DNA of 64,000 bases, taken from the NCBI RefSeq assembly GCF_000331735.1, contig NC_020126.1:1860001-1924000 (forward strand). Reading direction: 5' to 3'. The stretch comes from Myxococcus stipitatus DSM 14675. Lineage in GTDB: Bacteria; Myxococcota; Myxococcia; Myxococcales; Myxococcaceae. Each line of letters opens with the position of its first letter. Position 1 is the stretch's first letter. The notes beneath the pieces were generated by a model, which was not told the DNA's origin, did no database searches, and saw nothing but the letters and a program-made list of their open reading frames with translations. This document shows positions 56,894-64,000 of the stretch, in pieces. Both the position numbers and the translations under genes were made by a program.

Positions 56894-57793
56894 GAGCCTA
56901 TTTCGGTAGGGAAGAAGGTCGGCCTCCTGCCGGGTTGAAGAAGCAGGAGGACGCGGCCATGGGGTAGTGAAGAAGGATGACGGCTGGCGGGTGCCAGACG
57001 AGTTGTGGCGACGCATCGAGCGGCTGCTTCCTGCTCGGCCGGAACACCCGCTGGGCTGCCACAACCCACGAGTGCCCGACCGGCAGGCCCTGGATGGGAT
57101 TCTCCTGGTGCTGCGCACGGGGTGCAGTGGGGCGCGTTGAAGGCCACGGGCCTATGCCATCCGTCCTCCGCCTACCGACGCTTCCGGGAATGGTTGACCG
57201 CAGGCGTCTTCCGCGAGTTCTGGCGCCAAGGGCTGATTGCCTACGACGGCCTGGCGCGGATTGATTGGCGCTGGCTGGCGCTGGACGGGACCCAGGGCAA
57301 AGCGCCGCTGGGCGGGGGAAAAACGGCCCCAATCCCACCGACAGAGCGAAGCGGGGGGCACCAAGCGCAGTCTGCTGACAGATTCGCGCGGCGTCCCCCT
57401 CGGCCTCGTGGTCGCTGGAGCCAACACGAACGACTTCAAGCTGGCGCACTCCACGCTTGAATCGATTCCTGTCCGACGGCCCCTGCCAAGTCAGGGCCGT
57501 CGCCAGACACTGTGCGTCGACCTGGGGGTATGCCTTCAGGTCCGCGCGCGAGCTGGCCCAGGAGTATGGCTTCACGCTCCGGGCCCCCAGACGACGCTCC
57601 CAGGTGAGGCCCCGGTGCGCACAACGTCGACGCCCTTCGCCGCGATGGGTCGTCGAGCGAACCCACTCCTGGCTCAACCGCTTCCGACGTCTGCTGGTGC
57701 GATGGGAGAAGCGAGAGGACACCTACGTCGCGATGCTGCACTTCGCGCTGGGCATCATCACTTGGTTCCACTCGCTCCTACCGAAATAGGTTC
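56894..57793 (+). mobile_element. Decayed IS5-family element with TTA target duplication
   Basis: 900 bp. Inverted tips GAGCCTATTTCGGTAGG and GAACCTATTTCGGTAGG, flanked by TTA at 56891-56893 and 57794-57796. The transposase frame (DELWRRIERLLP, WLALDGTQGKAPLGGGK, VVERTHSWLNRFRRL) is broken by at least three frameshifts (about 57124, 57325-57345, 57460). Confidence 0.85.
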
Positions 57794-57805
57794 TTAGCCG
57801 ACTAG

Positions 57806-59069
57806 CAGGGTGTTGAGAAACCCCTCCGAGGGATCGACACCCCGCACTGTGACGTGGTGTCCTCCGCGCATCGGAGGCAGCGATGCGCGGACGGCCCAAG
57901 CAGCAGACGACGCTGTTCAGCTTGAGGACGCCGGGAGACCGAGTCCCGGCGGCCCATCCGCTGCGCAGGGTGAAGGACATGGCGGACGCCGCGCTGGCGG
58001 CGCTCTCGCCGACGTTTGATGCGATGTACAGCGACACCGGCCGGCCGAGCATCCCGCCGGAGCAGTTGCTGAAGTCCTGCTTGCTCATGGCGTTCTACTC
58101 GGTGAGAAGCGAGCGGCTCTTCTGCGAGCAGCTCGACTACAACCTCCTCTTCCGGTGGTTCCTCGACATGGGGATGGAGGACGCCTCCTTCGACCACAGC
58201 ACCTTCTCGCAGAACCGGGACCGGCTCCTGGAGCACGACGTCGCCCGGAGATTCTTCCTGGCGGTGATGAGTCAGGCGCAAAGCGCGGGGCTGACCAGCA
58301 GCGAGCACTTCAGCGTGGATGGCAGCCTGATTGAGGCCTGGGCATCCCTGAAGTCGTTCCGCCCGAAGGACGAGAAGAAGGAGCCGCCCGACGACAAGGG
58401 CAACCCGACGGTGAACTTCCACGGGCAGAAGAGGGGCAACGCGACGCACGCCTCGACAACGGACCCGGAGGCAACGCTTGCGCGCAAGGGCAACGGCAAG
58501 GAGGCGCGGCTGGCCTACAGCCTCAATGGCGTCATGGAGAATCGCAACGGGCTGCTCGTGGACCTCGCGGTGATGCCGGCGAATGGCTTCGCCGAGCGCG
58601 ACGCGGCGGTGATGATGCTCGAGGGGCTGAAGTCCCGAAACGCGCGCGCTTCGGTGGGGGCGGACAAGGGCTACGACACGGCGGACTTCGTCGCGGACTG
58701 CCGGCGCATGGGAGTGACGCCTCACATTGCGCAGACGACGGATACTCGACGGCGCTCGGCCATCGACAGGCGAACGACGAGGCCTGCCGGATACGCCCTC
58801 AGCCAGCGGATACGGAAACGAATCGAAGAAGTCTGGGGCTGGATGAAGACGGTGGGCGGCTTCCGTAAGACGCGCTTCAAAGGCAGGGAGCGGACGGAAC
58901 TGGCGGCCTACCTGGTAGGCGCCGCGTACAACCTGGTGCGGATGGCGCGGCTGGTTGCCGCATAATAGGCGCCCTTCGCCCTCCGCCTCGCTTGGATGAC
59001 AAGGTTGAGAACGAAGGGCACGGAGAGGCCCGGTCTCATGCCTTCAAACCGGGCTTCTTCAACACCCTG
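57806..59069 (+). mobile_element. IS5/IS1182-type element flanked by CTAG
   Basis: Inverted tips GCAGGGTGTTGA(G/A) at both ends, with CTAG on both sides (57802-57805 and 59070-59073). It carries one complete transposase gene. Inserted just right of the decayed IS5 copy. Confidence 0.85.
57883..58965 (+). CDS. IS5/IS1182-type transposase
   Basis: 360 residues. An N-terminal helical domain (SIPPEQLLKSCLLMAFYSVRS, DASFDHSTFSQNRDRLLEHD), then catalytic Asp in FSVDGSLIEAW, Asp in GADKGYDTADF and Glu in RIRKRIEEVWGWMKT. Apparently intact. Confidence 0.9.
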   Translation: MRGRPKQQTTLFSLRTPGDRVPAAHPLRRVKDMADAALAALSPTFDAMYSDTGRPSIPPEQLLKSCLLMAFYSVRSERLFCEQLDYNLLFRWFLDMGMEDASFDHSTFSQNRDRLLEHDVARRFFLAVMSQAQSAGLTSSEHFSVDGSLIEAWASLKSFRPKDEKKEPPDDKGNPTVNFHGQKRGNATHASTTDPEATLARKGNGKEARLAYSLNGVMENRNGLLVDLAVMPANGFAERDAAVMMLEGLKSRNARASVGADKGYDTADFVADCRRMGVTPHIAQTTDTRRRSAIDRRTTRPAGYALSQRIRKRIEEVWGWMKTVGGFRKTRFKGRERTELAAYLVGAAYNLVRMARLVAA

Positions 59070-59073
59070 CTAG

Positions 59074-59744
59074 GGGGAGTGTTCGGGCTGGGACATATCG
59101 GATGGTTGCGAGCCAGACCGAGTTTGGCGCTGGGCTCATGGTTGTGAAAGGCGAGACTGATAACCTTGGTCTTTCCTGTTGTGGAATCAATGTTGGTTTC
59201 CACAGAAGGGGCTGGGTTTCCTGCTGGAAGCTCTCCTGCGCCGTCAATGGATGACGGCCGTGGTTGGGTCGATGGTGAATGGTCCGAGCGAGAACTCGAA
59301 CCGTCCCGTTGCCGCAGAAGTTCAGTAAGTGGCGGAATGGCGCACTCCTCCCGTGGCAGCAGCGAAGTCATGGCAGGCGCGAGCGGCTCTGGTCTTGAGT
59401 GTGTGAAGCCAAGGTGCTCGCACAGCTCGAGATGTCGAACGCCGTAGGAACCGGAGGACTGTCCGCTCTCCTCCCTGTCCAGGAGACCCAAGCCAGGAAG
59501 TAGCGGACGGTGGGGACAGATCTGTGCTGGTCGAGACGCGCTGCCGAGGCCGCGCAGCGCGTCTATCCTGCCCTGCGCGACGAATTCGTGAGCACCCAGT
59601 AAGGCCTGGCCGAGCTTTCACTCTCTCGGTTAACAAGTCGCTCGTTTGGGCATTCTGAAAAAGGGAAGAGGCGTAACCCTGGAAGGTACGACATCGAAAT
59701 CCCCGAACTGTCAGACTGGCCTGCCCCGGCGTTCAACAAGACTT
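59074..59744. other. Non-coding stretch before the second tRNA block
   Basis: 671 bp. A minus-strand ORF across 59036-59491 runs into the IS and has no recognised domain. A GTTAAC site is at 59629. Perhaps decayed sequence. Confidence 0.35.
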
Positions 59745-59987
59745 GTTAACCGCTCTCGGCCACTCTCTCCCCAGATTGGAAAGAAGAGAGCTTTCGACAG
59801 GCAATTGGAGGGCGGAGACGGGCGGGTGTCTCGCTCTGAGCGGCGGAGAGCAGAGAGTGCTCTCTACATCGCTGCGAGGAAAAATCTCTTGAGATTCAGG
59901 GACTTAAGCACGAAGGCCCCGCGATTTTCATCGCGAGGCCCGTGTTAACTCTGAAGGCTCAGCCAAGTTGCTTGAACCTTCAATCAG

Positions 59988-59994
<7 letters not shown>
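59745..59994. repeat. GTTAAC-rich conserved segment, copy C
   Basis: 250 bp collinear with 35371-35620. The hairpin between CTTAAGC and CGTGTTAAC here uses CGCGAT/ATCGCG (59915-59940), a different stem from copy B, so structure rather than sequence is kept. It directly precedes tRNA-Asn. Confidence 0.75.
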
Positions 59995-60059
<65 letters not shown>

Positions 60060-60081
60060 ATGTGCTGCGTGAGAAGGAAAG

Positions 60082-60153
60082 AACCGGAGGCAGGCTTTGC
60101 ACCTGCGCCTGCGGAGTCAGAGTCCGCCATCCTGCTGATTAGACGACTCCGGT
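60082..60153 (-). tRNA. tRNA-Gln(CTG)
   Basis: Acceptor ACCGGAG/CTCCGGT, anticodon stem GCGGA/TCCGC perfect, loop CTCTGAC (CTG), T arm GCAGG-TGCAAAG-CCTGC. T loop TGCAAAG is again unusual. Confidence 0.85.
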
Positions 60154-60166
60154 AGGAGAGAGAGGA

Positions 60167-60237
60167 AGCGGGTGACGGGATTCGAACCCGTGTCGCTGGT
60201 CTGGGAAACCAGCATCCTGCCGCTGGACGACGCCCGC
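60167..60237 (-). tRNA. tRNA-Gly(CCC)
   Basis: Acceptor GCGGGCG/CACCCGC (one C-A mismatch), D arm GTCC/GGAT-like, anticodon stem CTGGT/ACCAG, loop TTCCCAG (CCC), T arm ACGGG-TTCGAAT-CCCGT, discriminator T. Confidence 0.87.
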
Positions 60238-60251
60238 GCTGCTGCTCGAGA

Positions 60252-60322
60252 TACCTCCGGAGGGATTCGAACCCTCGCCGTCCGCTTAAGAGGCGGATGC
60301 TCTTCCAATGAGCTACGGAGGC
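60252..60322 (-). tRNA. tRNA-Lys(CTT)
   Basis: Acceptor GCCTCCG/CGGAGGT (G-U at 1-72), D arm GCTC/GAGC, anticodon stem TCCGC/GCGGA, loop CTCTTAA (CTT), T arm GAGGG-TTCGAAT-CCCTC, discriminator A. Confidence 0.9.
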
Positions 60323-60330
60323 GTGTTGTC

Positions 60331-60357
60331 TGCCGTCCCCACTGAGAGCGGACGGCA
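60331..60357. other. Hairpin between tRNA-Lys and tRNA-Ile
   Basis: Perfect 8-bp stem TGCCGTCC/GGACGGCA with an 11-nt loop in the 79-bp gap. Possibly a processing or termination signal inside the tRNA transcript. Confidence 0.45.
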
Positions 60358-60401
60358 TGAATTCACCACGACGATTCAGTTGTCAGTGAGCCTGTGACAG
60401 T

Positions 60402-60470
60402 CGGGGTACTCGGACTCGAACCGAGATTTCTCGCGTATCAGACGAGTGCCCTGCCCTTGAGCGATACCCC
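60402..60470 (-). tRNA. tRNA-Ile(GAT)
   Basis: Acceptor GGGGTAT/GTACCCC, D arm GCTC/GGGC with short loop, anticodon stem CTCGT/GCGAG, loop CTGATAC (GAT), T arm CTCGG-TTCGAGT-CCGAG, discriminator G. 69 nt, slightly short. Confidence 0.83.
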
Positions 60471-60515
60471 GTGAGGTGTGTGAGGCGGAGCGGAGTGGAC
60501 CCCGCTCGTGCTGCA

Positions 60516-60601
60516 TGGGGACGCTGGGAGTTGAACCCAGCGGGCCCTGTCGGGCTCGGGCTCTACAGGCCCGTGCGTCTTCCCTAACGCGCTACGTCCC
60601 C
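60516..60601 (-). tRNA. tRNA-Tyr(GTA), copy C
   Basis: Nearly identical to copies A and B; loop CTGTAGA and class-II variable arm kept, a few substitutions in the D region (CGCGTTAG). Here the other five tRNA genes follow downstream on the same strand. Confidence 0.93.
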
Positions 60602-60695
60602 GGAGGAGAGGGGCCCAGAAAGCCGAAAGGCCGGGTCCCTTGGATGGGAGCCCGGCCTCTGCGTGGCTTGGCGCACCGATGTCGGAGCGCGAGCG

Positions 60696-60854
60696 TCAGC
60701 AGGGTACGGGCGGATGACCGCCAATCCGGTCAAATCCCACGATGCAGTTCGAGCCAAAGCTCATGAGGGAGCTGGAGGCGGCGTCGAGCTGGGTCCAGAG
60801 ATAATTGCGATAGCTACGCTTCATCGGGTTCGTCTGCGCCGTCAACGTCGTCAT
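60696..60854 (-). CDS. Conserved 52-residue ORF upstream of tRNA-Tyr, copy C
   Basis: MTTLTAQTNPMKRSYRNYLW..., about 80% identical to copy A by eye, with changes spread over the ORF, no frameshift, same AAAGGAGC site and same length. That pattern supports coding. See copy A. Confidence 0.55.
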   Translation of the reverse strand: MTTLTAQTNPMKRSYRNYLWTQLDAASSSLMSFGSNCIVGFDRIGGHPPVPC

Positions 60855-60906
60855 GGTCGCCGCTCCTTTCCCTGGAGACCTACGGTGGTTGAATTTCGTC
60901 CCTGAC

Positions 60907-61487
60907 ATGGACATGACGCGATTTTTGCGAGCTTGCTCCTATGGCCCGCATTCCAGTGGTGGGCGACAGCCCCTTCTGTGAGGGAAGTCGGTGCCTCGGC
61001 CGAAGCACCTTGCTCGTCTTGACGCGCTGCCCATGGTTGCCTTGATGTATGGAGACGCCCTTCAAAAAGCGCGGGTCTTGGAGACGCGCGGGATTGGAGG
61101 GCTGCGCAGCGGCGCTCGAGGTGCCGAAAACCAGCGGCCGGGGAGCCTTGGGCCACGCTGGGCCGCAGAAGTGGACGAGAGGAGCAAGCTGGAGGAAATC
61201 AAGGTCGCCTGGCGAATAGCTCTTGAAGGTCGCATCCATCCGCCATCGTAGACAATCTCGTGCATGAGAGATGGCTTGTCCGCCGCACCAGCAAGCCTCG
61301 TCCCTCCGACCAGGACCAAGAACTCGACGCAGCCCGGTCCAACTCCCCCTGCACTGACGGCCGGCAAGCGTCGCGCTCACGTGACCGCTCCGTCGGCCGT
61401 CCCGTTTCCAGCTCCGGGCGGGGCCGTGGCTTTCACTGATGCCTCCTGGATAATATAGGGAACCACGTAAAACAGGAGAGTTCCCCG
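60907..61487. other. Non-coding/decayed stretch right of module C
   Basis: 581 bp. It contains the degenerate repeat 61060-61200 shared with 43705-43856. A minus-strand ORF over 60880-61380 has no recognised domain. Confidence 0.4.
61060..61200. repeat. Degenerate repeat shared with 43705-43856
   Basis: See 43705-43856; shared blocks in the same order, about 140 bp. Confidence 0.7.
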
Positions 61488-61802
61488 ATGAAGCGTCTGA
61501 TGATTTCTTCCCTGGCAGTCTTTTCCCTCCAGATGGCGGGCTGTGGCGCTGGAATGGAGGAGAGCGAAACCCAGACTCCTCCCACGCCGGCTGTGGATGA
61601 CACGACCCAGCAGGGCCCCATCGGTGGCCGCCTGTATGGGACGCGTGAGCACTACTACGCCGACCGCTCCATGACGGTGCTGGTGGGCATCCGTGAGTGG
61701 GGCTGCCAGTATCGGCCCATCGACATCAACTGGGGCGAGACGTCCAGCTACTTTCTCACCTCGAAGATCCTCTGCGCGCAGGAGCCGCAGCAGGTGCAGT
61801 AG
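61488..61802 (+). CDS. Small lipoprotein (DUF6289-like pattern)
   Basis: 104 residues. Lipoprotein signal (SSLAVFSLQMAGC), a Thr/Pro/Glu linker, then GTREHYYADRSMTVLVG and WGCQYRPIDINWGETSSYFL, with two Cys. The YY-D...VG...C...WG pattern resembles the small secreted DUF6289 family; weak assignment. AGGAGAG precedes the ATG. Confidence 0.7.
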   Translation: MKRLMISSLAVFSLQMAGCGAGMEESETQTPPTPAVDDTTQQGPIGGRLYGTREHYYADRSMTVLVGIREWGCQYRPIDINWGETSSYFLTSKILCAQEPQQVQ

Positions 61803-62399
61803 TGCGAACAGCTTTCGCGGCCGTTACGAACTCACGAGGGCGTGACGGCCGTACTCCAATTCGACGCGCCAGGAGGCTTCATGACCCTCCTGGTCCTTCT
61901 GTCCACTTCCGACATTGCCAAGCCGAGCCTGAGATTGCCCCGAGTCGGTGGACAGGTGGTTTGTGCAGCCACCTTCCGCTGTGAGGCTGCTTGCGCATAC
62001 TCCACTGGGCTGACTTGGGGGGCTGGGCGAGCATGGTGTCTCACCCTCCGCCACCGACCCCTCGCACGCAAACTCCTTTGGTTTCAGTGACGCATGATGC
62101 GTTCGCCTTGGGACTTGACCCCCACCACAGCCAGCACGCACACACTCTCGCTTCGATGTCACTGAACGATCTACTTGCCGCGCTTCGTGGTCCCTCGGGC
62201 CTCGGCCCGCCGCCGGGAGTCGCGCTCGCGGCGGTGGCCGGCTGTGAGTACCTCCCGCCGAAGAAGGTCGCGCGTGTCGATCTGGGTCAAGTCCCGAATC
62301 GTGTGTAGTTGGTTCGGAGGGGGGACGGGGGAGGAAGGCTCTTTGGCTGCATCATTCGGCGGTGTCTGGGGTTGAGGTCAGCAGGGCCATGTCGTGGGA
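61803..62399. other. Non-coding, nothing firmly recognised
   Basis: 597 bp; only short ORFs without domains. Confidence 0.3.
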
Positions 62400-62600
62400 T
62401 CGATGGTCATCCCGATGCCGGTAACTTCATCCAGGTAGAGGGAGGGGAGGGGCTGGGTGCGAAGGCCCCAACCAGGCTTCGAACCTCCTCTTCCAGCAGC
62501 ATCTCCAGCGCCATGCGGATGGCTCCCAGGAAGAGAGCGCGCACCTCGGTGCGCACCTCTTCGGCTCCCCTGCCAGGGGAAGACCGTCTCGGTTGGTTTC
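62400..62600 (-). pseudogene. IS256/Mutator transposase N-terminal remnant
   Basis: Minus-strand frame reads EVRTEVRALFLGAIRMALE and MLLEEEVRSLVGAF, like the N-terminal region of Mutator-type (IS256) transposases. It then loses similarity. No start codon or catalytic core. Confidence 0.5.
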
Positions 62601-62806
62601 ACCGAGGAGCCTCCCACTTTCCCGCTCGTCCCTGTTCACCGGCTACACACTGAGAGGGACACGACCCTCAGTGCCCGGGCTTCGGGGTGGCAGAGTCTGC
62701 TCCCACCCAGCCCCTTGCTGCGCTCCGGTGGCGCGGCCCCTCTTCTTCTTGGAGAAATCCGCGGTTAGGGACTCAACGGACTTCGCTCTACGGTGTTCTC
62801 CTGCCG

Positions 62807-63397
62807 ATGTCCGAGCGAAATCCAAGAATGTTCGTCGTGCCGCCTCCAGACAGGCCGGTCGAGGAGCGCACTGACGCGGAGCTGATGCTCCTGGCCAGCG
62901 CGGGGGCAGAGGACGCCTTCGCGGCTCTCGTCCGGCGGCACCTGGCGCAGGTTCAGCAGTTCGCGACCCGCTACCTGGGCGACGCCGCCGCGGGGGCGGA
63001 GACCGCGCAAGAGGCCCTCCTCAAGGTCTGGCATGCGCGCCGGGAGTTCCGGCCAGCGCGTCCCTTCTCCGTCTATCTCTACACGGTGGTGCGCAACCTC
63101 TGTCGCAATCAGTATCGCGACCGCGTGCGCCGCAAGCGGCACCTCACACAGGAGGAGGGCGTCACTGCCGACTCCCCCCTCGACACCCTCCTCGACGTCG
63201 AGCGCCGCCGCCGCACCCTCGTGGCCCTGCATGAGCTGTCTCCCAAGCTGAAGGAGGCCGTGCTGCTGCGATTCAGCCAGGGGCTCGACTACCCCGAGAT
63301 TGCTCGGATCCTCGATGTGCCTGTCAGCACCGTCCGCTCGCGCGTGTTTCTCGGCATCCGCCAACTGCGCGCGCACACCCAGGAGGATGGCGAATGA
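62807..63397 (+). CDS. ECF RNA polymerase sigma factor
   Basis: 196 residues. Region 2 (EDAFAALVRRHLAQVQQFAT, AETAQEALLKVWHARREF, LYTVVRNLCRNQYRD) and region 4 (LHELSPKLKEAVLLRFSQG, YPEIARILDVPVSTVRSRVF). Directs transcription of a small regulon after release from the downstream anti-sigma. Start at 62807 (MSERNPRMF); an earlier Met at 62687 is less likely. Overlaps the next gene by ATGA. Confidence 0.9.
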   Translation: MSERNPRMFVVPPPDRPVEERTDAELMLLASAGAEDAFAALVRRHLAQVQQFATRYLGDAAAGAETAQEALLKVWHARREFRPARPFSVYLYTVVRNLCRNQYRDRVRRKRHLTQEEGVTADSPLDTLLDVERRRRTLVALHELSPKLKEAVLLRFSQGLDYPEIARILDVPVSTVRSRVFLGIRQLRAHTQEDGE

Positions 63398-64000
63398 GCG
63401 CCCCCTGTCCCGACCCCATGGAGCTGCTGGAATGGCTGGATGGCGAGAGCACCCTCCATCGTTCCCGGTGGCTCGAAGGCCACCTGTCCGGCTGCGCGTC
63501 CTGCCGCCAAGAGATGAACGCACAGAAGCAGTTGGTGGCCCGGCTGAGCGCGCCACCGCCCCCCGTGGATGAGCGCGATGTCCAAGCCCTCATGGCCCGT
63601 CTCAAGGACAAGCCTCTCCGCCACCCCGGGGCCTGGTGGGCACCAGGCTGGCGCGCGGGACTCGCCACGGCATGCCTGGCGGTGACAGGCGTCTTGTGTG
63701 GATATGTGGTGCAAGCGTTCTCCCCCCTCCGGCCGGAGTTCGCCGCGCGTGGCGGGCCATTCGTCGCGCCACTCCAACGGTATGTTGGCGTGGATCTGCT
63801 CTCCGCCGGCAGCCCACCCGTGCTGCTTCGTCCCGGAGCGGTCCTCTCGCCGTCGACCCCGCTCTTCGCGCGCTTCCGCAACCTGGGCGAGACGCCCGCT
63901 TTTCTCCTCCTCTTCGCCAGGGACGCAGCCGGCGAGCTTCACTGGCTCTACCCCGCGTACCTCACGCCGGGGGAGGACCCTCGCTCGGTCGAGCTTCCGC
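63394..64000 (+). CDS. Anti-sigma factor, zinc-finger type (3' end outside window)
   Basis: Starts MSAPCPDPMELLEWLDG. Contains the HxxxCxxC zinc motif of anti-sigma domains (HLSGCASC), a membrane segment (GLATACLAVTGVLCGYVV) and then an extracytoplasmic domain that runs off the window. The ATGA overlap with the sigma gene indicates co-translation. It probably sequesters that sigma factor. Confidence 0.85.
   Translation, partial: MSAPCPDPMELLEWLDGESTLHRSRWLEGHLSGCASCRQEMNAQKQLVARLSAPPPPVDERDVQALMARLKDKPLRHPGAWWAPGWRAGLATACLAVTGVLCGYVVQAFSPLRPEFAARGGPFVAPLQRYVGVDLLSAGSPPVLLRPGAVLSPSTPLFARFRNLGETPAFLLLFARDAAGELHWLYPAYLTPGEDPRSVELP

Noticed and set aside
59036-59491. Minus-strand 151-codon ORF beside the IS element
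   Set aside because: It extends through the IS tip, has no recognised domain and no ribosome-binding site.

Overview
The window looks like chromosome of a myxobacterium (Myxococcota; Myxococcus, Corallococcus or Pyxidicoccus type). The signs are very high GC, many secreted lipoproteins, a fulvocin C-related bacteriocin precursor, FHA/sigma-54/Ser-Thr kinase signalling and an Obg GTPase with a histone H1-like lysine/alanine tail. This assignment rests on family knowledge; no search was run.

Positions 1-21.6 kb are core genome: the end of a PilZ/TPR protein, rplU-rpmA-obgE-trmH, lolA and a lipoprotein, and a minus-strand group of RNase J, yajQ, a secreted protein and rimO. A polysaccharide deacetylase, a ten-repeat CARDB lipoprotein and a cytochrome c follow. 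A AAA+ unfoldase fused to a release-factor-2-like domain without GGQ (18.0-20.8 kb) is the most unusual core gene.

Positions 21.7-36.2 kb and 59.7-60.9 kb hold a minus-strand tRNA array in separated blocks (21 tRNA genes), several structurally odd, with an HNH nuclease gene inside the operon. A module of tRNA-Tyr plus a conserved 52-codon ORF occurs three times (A about 23.9-24.2 kb, B 35.9-36.2 kb, C 60.5-60.9 kb). A and B lie in 634-bp direct repeats. Between them is an 11.3-kb island: an HNH-NACHT NTPase (probable phage defence), two inverted IS66 copies, a frameshifted zinc-ribbon/PIN-like gene, and an orphan ParA bracketed by 88-bp MITE-like inverted elements.

Positions 36.3-59.1 kb are a second accessory region: fulvocin C-related and Cys-rich secreted proteins, a 1,546-residue FHA-(GGDEF-like)-sigma-54 activator-Ser/Thr kinase-TPR fusion, and a secreted protease pair. 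A candidate toxin gene cut by an IS21-type element follows, with a putative immunity gene carrying an in-frame stop. Then come a DUF4375 protein, a dCTP-deaminase-like protein lacking its catalytic Glu with a membrane partner, and two IS5-type elements. After block C there is decayed sequence, a small lipoprotein, a transposase remnant and an ECF sigma/anti-sigma pair running off the end.

The overall picture is a tRNA array that has served repeatedly as a landing or recombination site, with defence, bacteriocin and toxin genes collected beside each copy of the tRNA-Tyr/small-ORF module.
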